From contig NZ_SDSI01000002.1 of the NCBI RefSeq assembly GCF_004153605.1, positions 558,001 to 622,000 on the forward strand: a stretch of 64,000 nucleotides of DNA, read 5' to 3'. The DNA is from Qipengyuania_B thermophila. Its GTDB lineage: Bacteria > Pseudomonadota > Alphaproteobacteria > Sphingomonadales > Sphingomonadaceae. The stretch's first letter is position 1, and each line of letters starts with the position of its first letter. The notes below the pieces were generated by a model. It was not told the DNA's origin. It worked only from the letters and a program-made list of their open reading frames with translations, and ran no database searches. A program made the position numbers and the translations under genes. Shown here piece after piece: positions 1 to 11,636 of this stretch.

Positions 1-1334
1 TGCTGCATGATCGCGCTGAGGAAGTCGACATTGTGCCCAAGTCCCGCGATCCGGAACTGGTCCAGCGCCTGCACTTGCAACGCGGCCGCTTCACCGCGGG
101 TCGGCGCCCAGGTGATCAGCTTGGCGATCATCGGGTCGTAGAACATCGACACCTCGCCGCCTTCGGCAACCCCGTCGTCGAGGCGCACATAGGCCTCGTC
201 GGGCGTGGACAGCAGCGGCTCCTGATGCGTGAGGGCCGGCGGCGGCTGATAATGGACCAGCCGCCCCGTGCTGGGCAGGAAGCCGCGATAGGGATCCTCG
301 GCATAGACGCGGTTTTCGATGGACCAGCCGTTGATGCCGATGTCGTCCTGCTTGAACGAGAGCTCCTCGCCAGCCGCCACGCGGATCATCTGTTCGACGA
401 GGTCAACGCCGGTGATGCATTCCGTCACCGGATGCTCCACCTGCAGCCGGGTGTTCATCTCCAGGAAGTAGAAGCTTTCGCCGGTGGGATCCGCGCCGCT
501 GACGATCAGTTCCACCGTGCCGGCGCTGTAGTACCCGACCGCATTCGCCAGCGCGACACACTGCTCGCCCATCGCCTGCCGCATCTTGGGCGTCACGAAG
601 GGCGACGGCGCTTCCTCCACCACCTTCTGGTGCCGGCGCTGGATCGAACATTCGCGCTCATTGAGATAGAGGATATTGCCGTGTCGATCACCGAGGATCT
701 GGATCTCGATGTGACGTGGGTTCAGGATGAACTTCTCGATGAACACGCGGTCATCGCCGAAGGAGTTCAGCCCTTCGCGCTTTACCGCCTCGAACCCTTC
801 GCGCACGTCCTGCTCGGTGTAGGCGAGCCGCATCCCCTTGCCCCCGCCCCCCGCCGACGCCTTCATCATCACGGGGTAGCCGATCTCGGAGGCGATGCGG
901 ACGGCGTGTTCGGTATCCTCGATCTCGCCGACGAAGCCGGGGACGACGTTGACGCCCGCCTGCTTGGCGAGCTTCTTGGATTCGATCTTGTCGCCCATCG
1001 CCGCGATCGCGCCGACCGGCGGGCCGATGAAGGCGATGCCCTCGCGCTCCAGCGCCTCGGCGAAGCTGGTGCGTTCGGAGAGGAAGCCGTAGCCCGGATG
1101 CACGGCCTCGGCCCCGGTCTGCTTGCAAGCGGCGATGATCTTGTCCGCGATCAGGTAGCTTTCAGCGGCGGGGGAAGGCCCGATATGCACCGCCTCATCC
1201 GCCATCCGCACGAAAGGCGCGCGGGCGTCGGCGTCGGAATAGACGGCGACCGTCCGGATACCCATGCGGCGCGCGGTACGGATGATGCGGCAGGCGATCT
1301 CGCCGCGATTGGCGATGAGGATTTTGGAGAACAT
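1..1334 (-). CDS. pccA: Propionyl-CoA carboxylase biotin-carboxylase (alpha) subunit, 3' part outside window
   Basis: Biotin-dependent carboxylase alpha chain: ATP-dependent carboxylation of biotin, passed to PccB to turn propionyl-CoA into methylmalonyl-CoA. About 444 codons are visible. The protein opens MFSKILIANRGEIACRII, the standard biotin-carboxylase N-terminus, followed by HPGYGFLSE, the ATP-grasp glycine loop KASAGGGGKGM and EMNTRLQVEHPVTE. The biotin-attachment domain lies beyond the window edge. ATG at 1334 has GAAAGG seven bases upstream. It is the last visible gene of the pccB-mce-scpA-bioB run, which favours propionyl-CoA over acetyl-CoA or methylcrotonyl-CoA as substrate; sequence alone would leave those open. 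Confidence 0.93.
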   Translation of the reverse strand, partial: MFSKILIANRGEIACRIIRTARRMGIRTVAVYSDADARAPFVRMADEAVHIGPSPAAESYLIADKIIAACKQTGAEAVHPGYGFLSERTSFAEALEREGIAFIGPPVGAIAAMGDKIESKKLAKQAGVNVVPGFVGEIEDTEHAVRIASEIGYPVMMKASAGGGGKGMRLAYTEQDVREGFEAVKREGLNSFGDDRVFIEKFILNPRHIEIQILGDRHGNILYLNERECSIQRRHQKVVEEAPSPFVTPKMRQAMGEQCVALANAVGYYSAGTVELIVSGADPTGESFYFLEMNTRLQVEHPVTECITGVDLVEQMIRVAAGEELSFKQDDIGINGWSIENRVYAEDPYRGFLPSTGRLVHYQPPPALTHQEPLLSTPDEAYVRLDDGVAEGGEVSMFYDPMIAKLITWAPTRGEAAALQVQALDQFRIAGLGHNVDFLSAIMQ

Positions 1335-1343
1335 TTTAGCCTT

Positions 1344-1661
1344 TCAAGACGGAATTCCACTCGAGCAGGCGTCGGGTGCCGTGATCACATGGGGACGGCG
1401 CACCGCAGGTAATCTAAGGCTTTTCTTCAAGTATCGATCTAACCACGCCTTAGTACCCACTTTTTTGATCTCTAGCTCTATCCATTGTGGTGTACCGGGA
1501 GGAAGCATCAAAGTTGAGCGGACCGATTCTTGAATCTTCGGTGCCCAGAAAGACCTTACCTTCCCTTTGTCAATCTTCAACTTGCGCCGCTTAAACTTCA
1601 CGCGCGGCGTGACATCGAACCCTAAGCCTTTATTCATATTTCGAGAGGTCGTTTTGTACAT
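1344..1661 (-). CDS. Hypothetical small basic protein between bioB and pccA
   Basis: 105 residues, not recognised. It is rich in Lys and Arg (FKRRKLKIDKGKVR) with no membrane segment or signal peptide. The start lies two bases after the bioB stop (TAG CT ATG) and the stop ten bases before pccA, so it would be translated from the same message. The first two thirds are clearly AT-richer than the flanking genes; the last ~20 residues run through normal high-GC sequence, so the frame may end by chance in the old pccA leader. Either a small acquired gene or a fortuitous ORF in inserted DNA. Confidence 0.5.
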   Translation of the reverse strand: MYKTTSRNMNKGLGFDVTPRVKFKRRKLKIDKGKVRSFWAPKIQESVRSTLMLPPGTPQWIELEIKKVGTKAWLDRYLKKSLRLPAVRRPHVITAPDACSSGIPS

Positions 1662-1663
1662 AG

Positions 1664-2692
1664 CTAAAGAGCCTCGCTAGAAGTTCTACCAGCATGCATC
1701 GGCTCCTCGCCCTTAAGCGCCGTCAGCCCCAACTTTGCGAACAGCGCCGCATCGCTGTCGTCACCCGCGTTCGGCGCCGTCAGCAGCTTGTCGCCGGTGA
1801 AGATCGAGTTCGCCCCGGCCAGGAAGCACAGCGCCTGCGTCGCCTCGCTCATGCTCTCACGTCCGGCCGACAGGCGCACCATGCTCATCGGCATGGTGAT
1901 CCGCGCCGCCGCCACGGTGCGGACGAACTCGATGTCGTCGATCTTGGCGAGCGGGGTGTCGGCCAGCATGTCGCCCAGCACCGTGCCCCTGACCGGCACC
2001 AGCGCGTTGACCGGCACGCTTTCGGGATGGCGCGGCAGAGTGGCGAGGGTGTGAATGAAGCCGACGCGGTCGTCCCGCGTCTCGCCCATCCCGACGATGC
2101 CGCCGCTGCACACGTTGATCCCCGCCGCACGGACGTTGGCCAGCGTGTCCAGCCGGTCCTCGTAACGGCGGGTGGTGATGACCCGCTCGTAATACTCAGG
2201 CCCGGTGTCGATGTTGTGGTTGTAGTAGTCCAGCCCCGCCTCGGCCAGCATATCCGCCTGGCGCGGCGTCAGCATACCCAGCGTCATGCAGGTTTCCAGC
2301 CCCATCGCGCGGACGCCTTTCACGATTTCGATGATCGCAGGCATGTCGCGGTCCTTGGGGTTGCGCCAGGCGGCGCCCATGCAGAAACGCTGTGATCCCG
2401 CGTCCTTCGCCTGCGCCGCGCGTTGCAGCACCTGCTGCACCTCCATCAGCTTGGTCGCCTGAACCCCGCTGTCGGCCTTCACCGACTGCGAGCAATAGCC
2501 GCAATCCTCCGGACAGCCGCCCGTTTTGATGGACAGCAGTGTGCAGAGCTGAACCTGGTCTGGCGGATGGTTCGCGCGGTGAACAGTGGCGGCCTGGAAC
2601 AGCAGTTCGGTGAACGGGAGGTCGAAGAGCGCGGCGATCTCCTCGCGTGTCCAGTCGGTGCGCACCGCGTCATGCTGAACTTGTTTCAGCAT
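1664..2692 (-). CDS. bioB: Biotin synthase
   Basis: Radical-SAM enzyme inserting sulfur into dethiobiotin, the last step of biotin synthesis. The cluster-binding CxxxCxxC motif is C60, C64, C67 (GCPEDCGYCSQ), and family motifs YYNHNIDT and SGGIVGMGE follow. It sits between scpA and pccA, so it supplies the cofactor for the adjacent biotin-dependent carboxylase. The start is unusual: the first nine residues (MLKQVQHDA) are encoded by the right-hand end of a REP-like repeat, which also provides a GAGGGG Shine-Dalgarno eight bases before ATG 2692. A GTG at 2665 (VRTDWTREE) is the in-frame alternative. The last residues (RTSSEAL) lie in AT-richer DNA and may have been altered by the insertion downstream. 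Confidence 0.95.
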   Translation of the reverse strand: MLKQVQHDAVRTDWTREEIAALFDLPFTELLFQAATVHRANHPPDQVQLCTLLSIKTGGCPEDCGYCSQSVKADSGVQATKLMEVQQVLQRAAQAKDAGSQRFCMGAAWRNPKDRDMPAIIEIVKGVRAMGLETCMTLGMLTPRQADMLAEAGLDYYNHNIDTGPEYYERVITTRRYEDRLDTLANVRAAGINVCSGGIVGMGETRDDRVGFIHTLATLPRHPESVPVNALVPVRGTVLGDMLADTPLAKIDDIEFVRTVAAARITMPMSMVRLSAGRESMSEATQALCFLAGANSIFTGDKLLTAPNAGDDSDAALFAKLGLTALKGEEPMHAGRTSSEAL

Positions 2693-2760
2693 CCATGTAT
2701 CCCCTCAACCCTCGTTCTCGGCCGTAACATGGACCCTGAAACACGTTCAGGGTGACGATG
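2668..2760. repeat. REP-like palindromic repeat, copy 1
   Basis: Two imperfect hairpins about 45 bases apart: ATGCTGA/TCAGCAT and CCCTGAA/TTCAGGG. The element starts CGTCATGCTGAAC and ends TTCAGGGTGACGATG. It shares its outer arms with the copy at 4942-5030 while the centres differ, as in BIME/REP units. It overlaps the 5' end of bioB. From general knowledge, sphingomonad genomes carry many repeats that translate as MLKQVQHD; the copy number here cannot be judged from one window. Confidence 0.8.
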
Positions 2761-2774
2761 GTGGATGTCGGCGG

Positions 2775-4928
<2,154 letters not shown>

Positions 4929-4941
4929 GCTATCCCACTAC

Positions 4942-5030
4942 CGTCATGCTGAACTCGTTTCGGCATCCGTTCATGCGGAGACGCAGGTTCCTGCGGCGAA
5001 TTGGATCCTGAAACAAGTTCAGGATAACGA
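4942..5030. repeat. REP-like palindromic repeat, copy 2
   Basis: Second copy of the element at 2668-2760, in the mce-scpA gap. Its hairpin arms are ATGCTGA/TCgGCAT (one mismatch) and TCCTGAA/TTCAGGA. It occupies nearly all of the intergenic space, so the operon mRNA would fold here. Confidence 0.75.
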
Positions 5031-5041
5031 AGTTTGCACGG

Positions 5042-5491
5042 TCAGTTCGACCAGTCCGATCCTTCGCGCGGAGTTTCCATGATTTCGGTCAGCACGCCCA
5101 TCATGTCCTTAGGATGCAGGAAGAAGATCGGCGTCCCGTGCGCCCCGATGCGGGTCGGGCCGAGAATGTGCTTGCCGAGCCCCTCGAACCATGCGCGCGC
5201 CTCGTTGATGTCGGTCACCTCGTAGCAGACATGATGCTGCCCCCCGAGCGGGTTCCTGGCGAGAAAGCCGCTCAGCGTGCTTTCCGGCCCCAGAGGCTCA
5301 ATCAGCTCGATCTGCGTTCCTTCGGTGCCGCTCTGACCCGGCGTGTCGATGAAGCACACCTTCACCCCCTGCTCCGGCAGATCAAACGGCTCGCCGACTG
5401 TAGTGGCACCCATGATATCGCGGTAGTAGGCGATGCTGTCCGCGATGGAGGGCGTCGCAACGCCGATGTGATTGAGCCGACCGAGTTTCAT
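5042..5491 (-). CDS. mce: Methylmalonyl-CoA epimerase
   Basis: Converts (S)- to (R)-methylmalonyl-CoA, linking the carboxylase product to the mutase. 149 residues in the vicinal-oxygen-chelate fold: first metal half starts LNHIGVATPSIADSIAYYRD, second half has GQHHVCYEVTDI, and the C-terminus has PIFFLHPKDMMGVLTEI. Start chosen at ATG 5491 (MKLGRLNHIG) because it matches the family N-terminus and follows GGAACG; a longer frame to 5530 would run into the upstream gene. Twelve bases separate it from that gene. Confidence 0.95.
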   Translation of the reverse strand: MKLGRLNHIGVATPSIADSIAYYRDIMGATTVGEPFDLPEQGVKVCFIDTPGQSGTEGTQIELIEPLGPESTLSGFLARNPLGGQHHVCYEVTDINEARAWFEGLGKHILGPTRIGAHGTPIFFLHPKDMMGVLTEIMETPREGSDWSN

Positions 5492-5502
5492 AGGCTTCGT
5501 TC

Positions 5503-6164
5503 CTAAGTCACACTGTTGCCAAAGCGGCATCTCTTGCTTTCTTCAGCACTGAGTTCTTCGCCCCAGTGATAAAAAGAAAAATTTGTAACGTGGCTCTTAC
5601 CAAATACATCGTCGTATCTTATCATGCCATAATGAACAATAGCGGCTTTTCTACTACCAATAGCAGTTCTATGTTCACGCAAACAATCATCTGAGTAGGT
5701 TGCGTAAACAAATTGATTGATTCCGGGGCCGATCATTGTTTCCGAAGGTAAGGAGTGATCTTCGCTCCGCCCATATTGCTTAGGATCAAATTCACGCGGT
5801 TCACCTTCCACGACTAGAAAATCGCTGACGAACTCAATAGCCGAGGCGGGGGTTGCACCATGATTTATTACATTCAAAGGAAATGTAATACGATTTTTCT
5901 CCGGAACGGTAACTCCCATCGGTTCGACCGACAGGTATGCTCTGAGTTGCTTCTCAGCGGAATCAGAAGCAATTTTATTCGCAAGCGTGGCTCTCTTCAA
6001 AGCCATTCGCCCTTGTAAAATAGTGGCCAATAGAGCGAACAAGGCAAGTACGCTTAACCCTATCGAAATAATAGATGCATCGACTGCCCGTTTGGCCTGA
6101 AGGGCAGACGCTTCTGCAGCTTCAACAGCTCGCACCTCGAGCGCTCGTTGTACTCGAATGACAC

Positions 6165-6168
<4 letters not shown>
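5503..6168 (-). CDS. Hypothetical single-pass membrane protein inserted between pccB and mce
   Basis: 221 residues, function unknown. An N-terminal charged/Ala-rich stretch is followed by one transmembrane segment (about residues 32-52, SIISIGLSVLALFALLATIL) and a soluble C-terminal domain starting near QLRAYLSVEPMGV. The DNA is clearly AT-richer than both neighbours and uses AT-ending codons the surrounding genes avoid, pointing to acquisition. Yet its ATG overlaps the pccB stop as ATGA and it ends 12 bases before mce, so it is expressed as part of the propionate operon. Membrane anchors followed by an RAYL-type motif recur in uncharacterised bacterial proteins. Confidence 0.75.
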
Positions 6169-7697
<1,529 letters not shown>

Positions 7698-7749
7698 CCC
7701 GCTCTCCCTCATGTGTTTGCGGGCGGTTACGCGCCGCACCGCCGCGGCG

Positions 7750-8493
7750 TCAATCGCGCAGCGCCGAGAGCAGGAATTCGCGGTTGCCTTCCGGCCCGGT
7801 GATCGGACTTTCGATCACGCCCTGAACAGCCAGCCCCGCCTGCTCCACCCACGCGCAGACTTCCTCGCACACCCGCCGATGGAGCGCAGGGTCGCGCACG
7901 ACGCCGCCCTTGCCCACTTCGTCCCGTCCTACCTCGAACTGCGGCTTGATCAACGCCACCAGGCGGCAGCGGGCGGCGGCCAGCTGCAACGGCCTCTCCA
8001 GCACCTTGGCAAGCGCGATGAAGCTGGCATCGCACACGATCCAGTCGCACGGCCGATCGATCTGTTCAGGCGTCAGCACGCGCGCGCTGGTCTGCTCCAG
8101 CACGGTGACGCGCGGATCCTGCCGCAGCTTCCAAGCCAGCTGGTTCGTTCCGCTGTCGACGGCGAAGACGTGCGCCGCCCCGCGCGTCAGCAGAACGTCA
8201 GTGAAGCCGCCGGTCGAACTGCCGATGTCCATGGCGGTCGCCCCCGAAGGGTCGAGCGCGAAGTGGTCGAGCGCATGCGCAAGCTTCACCCCGCCACGAC
8301 TGACCCACGGATGTTCCCGTCCTCGCACCTCGAGCGGCGCGTCTCGCGGCAGGAGCTGTCCCGGCTTGGCGATCCTTTGTCCGGCAGAATGCACGAGCCC
8401 CGCCATGACCAGCGCCTGCGCGCGGGTGCGGCTTTCCACCAGACCGCGTGTGACCAGCAGGTGATCGACGCGCTGCTTCGAAGCCGTGGACAT
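7750..8493 (-). CDS. tlyA: TlyA-family rRNA (cytidine-2'-O-)methyltransferase
   Basis: S4-domain/FtsJ-fold methyltransferase; characterised TlyA proteins 2'-O-methylate cytidines in 16S and/or 23S rRNA, a modification needed for capreomycin sensitivity. 247 residues: S4 RNA-binding domain at about 5-65 (QRVDHLLVTRGLVESRTRAQ), then a Rossmann methyltransferase with MDIGSSTGGFTDVLL as the SAM loop, CDASFIAL and LIKPQFEVGR. It lies 50 bases upstream of pccB on the same strand and starts 30 bases from the divergent lipoprotein gene. It could be co-transcribed with pccB but is not functionally related. Confidence 0.92.
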   Translation of the reverse strand: MSTASKQRVDHLLVTRGLVESRTRAQALVMAGLVHSAGQRIAKPGQLLPRDAPLEVRGREHPWVSRGGVKLAHALDHFALDPSGATAMDIGSSTGGFTDVLLTRGAAHVFAVDSGTNQLAWKLRQDPRVTVLEQTSARVLTPEQIDRPCDWIVCDASFIALAKVLERPLQLAAARCRLVALIKPQFEVGRDEVGKGGVVRDPALHRRVCEEVCAWVEQAGLAVQGVIESPITGPEGNREFLLSALRD

Positions 8494-8522
8494 GAGGCCG
8501 GTTTAGCGCGCATGGTGAGGCC

Positions 8523-9068
8523 ATGAAACCGATTTGCCTGCGCGCCTGCGCTGCCATTGCCCTGAGCTTCTCCATTGCCGCCTGCGTTCCGCGGACAGCG
8601 CCGCCGCCACCTGCGCCGCCCGCTCCGCCGCCGCCGGTCGCGGCGCCGGCCCCGCCACAGGCTCCGCCCCCTGCGACCAACTGGATCGACAACCCCGCCA
8701 CCGCCGGCGACTGGACCTACAGCGCCCGGCCCGTGCCGACGGCGGTGTTCGCCGACTCTTCGGGCGCGGCGCTGTTCACGATGCGCTGCGACCCCGCCTC
8801 GCGGCAGATGGCGCTTGAGCGCGCGGCGACACCCGCCGGCGCCGGTCCGCTGGTCATCCGCACCGGCACGCAGGACCGCACCCTCGCGACGCAGGACGTT
8901 GCGGCGGCACGCAGCACCCTCGCCGCACAGGTGAGCGCGAGGGACCCGCTGCTCGATGCCATGGCGTTCAGCCGAGGCCGGTTCGCCGTCGAGGCGCGCG
9001 GGGCGGCTCCGCTGTATCTTCCCTCCTGGCCCGAGATCACGCGCGTTATCGAAGCGTGCCGCGGATGA
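8523..9068 (+). CDS. Proline-rich putative lipoprotein
   Basis: 181 residues, unknown function. Signal peptide MKPICLRACAAIALSFSIAAC with a lipobox ending at C21, then a proline/alanine linker to about residue 52 (TAPPPPAPPAPPPPVAA), then a small soluble domain starting TNWIDNPATAGDWTYSARP. The linker would hold the domain away from the membrane. The visible domain has a conserved-looking GDWTY start and one internal Cys (MRCDP). It is divergent from tlyA with 29 bases between starts, so the promoter must overlap one of the two leaders. Confidence 0.82.
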   Translation: MKPICLRACAAIALSFSIAACVPRTAPPPPAPPAPPPPVAAPAPPQAPPPATNWIDNPATAGDWTYSARPVPTAVFADSSGAALFTMRCDPASRQMALERAATPAGAGPLVIRTGTQDRTLATQDVAAARSTLAAQVSARDPLLDAMAFSRGRFAVEARGAAPLYLPSWPEITRVIEACRG

Positions 9069-9216
9069 TCGCGCATCCGGGGAAAACCGCGCCGCCATCT
9101 TGCAAACCCCGCGCCCACACCGCAGATTGCGGGACGAGGTCAGCGGTGAACGCTGTCCTTGACCCCCGGTGAATCGGTGCGGGTCTTGGCTCACGAGCGC
9201 GAAAGGAGGTGATCCG

Positions 9217-9273
9217 ATGTCTCATGGTTCAGCAGAGGGGTCGGCGAGTTTCCGCGCGAGGCATTACGGGTAG
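9217..9273 (+). CDS. 18-residue leader ORF MSHGSAEGSASFRARHYG
   Basis: ATG lies one base after the extended Shine-Dalgarno GAAAGGAGGTGATCC; with core AGGAGG the spacing is six bases, which is optimal. The peptide is Ser/Gly/Ala/Arg-rich with no run of a regulatory amino acid. Whether the peptide or the act of translating it matters cannot be told from sequence. It could also be a ribosome-capturing sRNA in which the ORF is incidental. Confidence 0.45.
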   Translation: MSHGSAEGSASFRARHYG

Positions 9274-9328
9274 GTTCCAGACAGTCCGTAGAGGCTTCGT
9301 AAGCGGCACTTCCGGCCGCTGACCATGC

Positions 9329-9369
9329 GAAAGGCGGTTTCCGGCAACAGCCGGGGCCGCCTTTCTCAT
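9329..9369 (+). terminator. Terminator/attenuator-like hairpin before ilvE
   Basis: GAAAGGCGG (9329-9337) pairs perfectly with CCGCCTTTC (9357-9365), with a nested CCGG/CCGG stem and a CAACAG loop. The trailing TCATATCC is a poor U-tract, so termination may be partial. It lies 80 bases before the ilvE start. Confidence 0.5.
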
Positions 9370-9447
9370 ATCCAGATCGCCTCCGATCGGCGCAAACTTG
9401 CCCTCGCGCCCGATGCGCCATAACGGCTCGGAGCGAAGGAGCAGGCT

Positions 9448-10548
9448 TTGACCATCACCGCACCCCTGTCGTTCACGCGCGAGCTCAACCCAGATCCCTT
9501 GCCTACGGAACAGCGCGAAGCCGCGCTGGCCTCTCCCGGCTTCGGCAAGGTGTTCACCGATCACATGATCGTCATCGATTTTGACGAGGCGCGCGGGGGC
9601 TGGCACACCGCACGCCTCTGTCCGCGTGGGCCACTGCGGCTCGACCCGGCAGCGGCCGTGCTCCACTACGCTCAGGAGATCTTCGAGGGACTGAAGGTCT
9701 ATCGCCACGACAGCGGCAGGCTGGCCCTGTTCCGCCCGGAGGCGAACGCCGCGCGGCTGAATGCGAGCGCCCGCCGCATGGCGATGCCCACCCTGCCCGA
9801 ACACCTGTTCCTCCAGGCCTTGGGCGAATTGATGGAGGTCGACGGACACTGGTTCCCCGCCGTGTCCGGCGGCTCGATCTACCTTCGGCCGTTCATGATC
9901 GCGACGGAAGCGTTTCTCGGCGTCCGGCCCGCGCGCCAGTACAAGTTCATCGTGATCGCCTCGCCCGTCGGAGGCTACTTCAAGTCGGACGCACCGGCCG
10001 TCAGCCTGTGGGTCAGCCGCCAGCATGTGCGCGCCGCACCCGGCGGAACCGGCGCGGCCAAGACGGGCGGCAACTATGCGGCGAGCCTCATTCCCATCGC
10101 CGAGGCGACCGAGCACGGCTGTGACCAGGTCGTCTTCCTCGATGCCGTGGAGCGGACATGGGTGGAGGAGCTTGGCGGCATGAACCTGTTCTTCGTGCTG
10201 GCGGATGGCCGGGTCATAACGCCGCCCCTCACAGGCACGATCCTGCCGGGGATCACCCGCGACAGCCTCATCACCCTGCTGCGCGACGAGGGAGTGGCCG
10301 TTGCCGAAGAGCCGTATTCGATCGACCGCTGGCGTGCCGACGCCGGGAGCGGCGTCCTGTCAGAGTGTTTCGCGTGCGGCACCGCAGCCGTGGTCACGCC
10401 GGTCGGGTCGGTGCTGGATGGCGAGCAACGCTTCACCATCGGCGATGGTGCGCCCGGCCCGCTGACGAAGCGGCTCCGCGAGCGGCTGACCCGCATCCAG
10501 TCGGGCAGCGCACCGGACCCTTACGGCTGGGTCACCCAGCTCGGCTGA
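9448..10548 (+). CDS. ilvE: Branched-chain amino acid aminotransferase
   Basis: PLP-dependent fold-IV transaminase moving an amino group between glutamate and the 2-keto acids of Leu, Ile and Val. 366 residues, the length of the longer class II type. Motifs: HYAQEIFEGLKVYR (substrate loop), IYLRPFM, the PLP lysine K205 in GAAKTGGNYAASL, and EELGGMNLFFV. Start is TTG 9448 with AAGGAG six bases upstream. A structured leader precedes it. The 3' end overlaps the convergent flavoprotein gene by 28 bases, so antisense interference is possible. Confidence 0.94.
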   Translation: MTITAPLSFTRELNPDPLPTEQREAALASPGFGKVFTDHMIVIDFDEARGGWHTARLCPRGPLRLDPAAAVLHYAQEIFEGLKVYRHDSGRLALFRPEANAARLNASARRMAMPTLPEHLFLQALGELMEVDGHWFPAVSGGSIYLRPFMIATEAFLGVRPARQYKFIVIASPVGGYFKSDAPAVSLWVSRQHVRAAPGGTGAAKTGGNYAASLIPIAEATEHGCDQVVFLDAVERTWVEELGGMNLFFVLADGRVITPPLTGTILPGITRDSLITLLRDEGVAVAEEPYSIDRWRADAGSGVLSECFACGTAAVVTPVGSVLDGEQRFTIGDGAPGPLTKRLRERLTRIQSGSAPDPYGWVTQLG

Positions 10549-11636
10549 GACACGCGGCTGGCGTTCATCGCCATCGGCAGGAGCCAGGGAAACAGGCGCG
10601 CGACCCTTTCGGCAACGACGCCGTGTTCACGCAGCTCGCTTACCCGCCAGAGCAGGGCGGCTGCCCCGACTGGCCGACGGACAAGACGGGCGAAACGCCG
10701 CTGAAAGGCGGGCGCGGCTTCGGGGCCACCGCGCAGGTAGGCGGACGCCGCGGCGATGCCGCTGGTCAGGGCGATGGACACCCCTTCGCCGGCGAGCGAA
10801 GGGATCACGGCGGCCTGGTCCCCGAGGCGGAAAAGGCCGCAGGATGTCTCGCGCGCGATGAAGCCGTAGGGTACGGCGCCGATGGACTGGATTGCCTCGT
10901 GCGCCGGAACATGGTCGAGGCGACGGCCGAGTTGCGGGTTCTGGACTGCGAGCTGGGCAAACAGGCGGTGCAGGTCGCCGCCCGCTCCCGCCAGCCTCGA
11001 TTTGTGGACCGCCATGCAGATGTTCACGGTGCCATTTTCCTGCCTGACAATTCCGGCATAGCCGCCGGCAAAGCAGTGCAGCTCGACGGCATCCCCGATC
11101 ACGCGCTGCAATTCGGGGTCGCCGCACAGCCTGACCCGGCATCCCAGCACCGGATCGTCGGCTAGGCGCGGCCTCGGCTGCCCGCGCACATCGTGCTTGC
11201 CGGACGCAAGGAAGATGGCCCCGGGCGTGTGCTCGCCGGCACGGGTGCGAACCCGCCCCGGCGCCACGTCGAGCGCGTGGTCGATCCTCTCCTGCGCGCC
11301 CGCAGCGATCGCGGCCCGCCGCAGCGCGCTGTCGAGCGCGTGGCGGGACAGGCCCAGGCCCGGTTCCGGCAAGGCGGCCTCGATCGGCTCGCCGTGTCCG
11401 AAATAGCGCAGGCGCGTGACGCGGACGGCCCCCGCCCCTTCGGCGTCGACCCCCAGCGCCTGAAGATTGCGCACCGTCCGCCAGCTCAGAAAGCCGCCGC
11501 ACAGCGCATCGCCGGGCGTTCGGGAGCGGTCCATGAGCACCGGCGCTGCCCCTCCGCGCGCAAGGACGATGGCGGCGGCGCAGCCGGCCGGCCCGGCACC
11601 AAGCACGAGGGGCCTCACACCACCTTCTCCACGCAC
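10521..11636 (-). CDS. FAD-dependent oxidoreductase of a type III PKS operon (SrsC-like)
   Basis: 371 residues. N-terminal FAD-binding Rossmann motif (VLGAGPAGCAAAIVLARGG, about 12-30), an FAD-contact region LFRLGDQAAVIPSLAGEGVS, and overall similarity to geranylgeranyl-reductase/aromatic-hydroxylase flavoproteins. Last gene of the operon PKS - methyltransferase - flavoprotein; its start overlaps the methyltransferase stop by 22 bases. In the Streptomyces srs operon the third gene is a flavin hydroxylase turning alkylresorcinols into quinones; the same order here suggests oxidation of the polyketide ring. This is inference from context; reduction of a prenyl chain is an alternative. Confidence 0.8.
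   Translation of the reverse strand: MRGEGGVRPLVLGAGPAGCAAAIVLARGGAAPVLMDRSRTPGDALCGGFLSWRTVRNLQALGVDAEGAGAVRVTRLRYFGHGEPIEAALPEPGLGLSRHALDSALRRAAIAAGAQERIDHALDVAPGRVRTRAGEHTPGAIFLASGKHDVRGQPRPRLADDPVLGCRVRLCGDPELQRVIGDAVELHCFAGGYAGIVRQENGTVNICMAVHKSRLAGAGGDLHRLFAQLAVQNPQLGRRLDHVPAHEAIQSIGAVPYGFIARETSCGLFRLGDQAAVIPSLAGEGVSIALTSGIAAASAYLRGGPEAAPAFQRRFARLVRRPVGAAALLWRVSELREHGVVAERVARLFPWLLPMAMNASRVSQPSWVTQP

Larger units (their letters stand above)
9201..9369 (+). promoter_or_regulatory. Structured mRNA leader upstream of ilvE
   Basis: In the 379-base gap before ilvE. The leader starts with GAAAGGAGGTGATCC, a 15-base stretch complementary to the conserved 3' end of 16S rRNA, then an 18-codon ORF and three hairpins: TACGG/CCGTA (9265-9290, the ORF stop falls in its loop), AGCGGC/GCCGCT (9302-9320) and the long GAAAGGCGG/CCGCCTTTC stem (9329-9365). 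This resembles an attenuator or a small-ORF sRNA. The ORF has no Leu, Ile or Val codons, so classic branched-chain attenuation is not supported. I see nothing in 9069-9200. Confidence 0.55.

Noticed and set aside
33..1412. 459-codon frame opposite pccA
   Set aside because: The minus strand encodes a textbook biotin carboxylase across the same bases.
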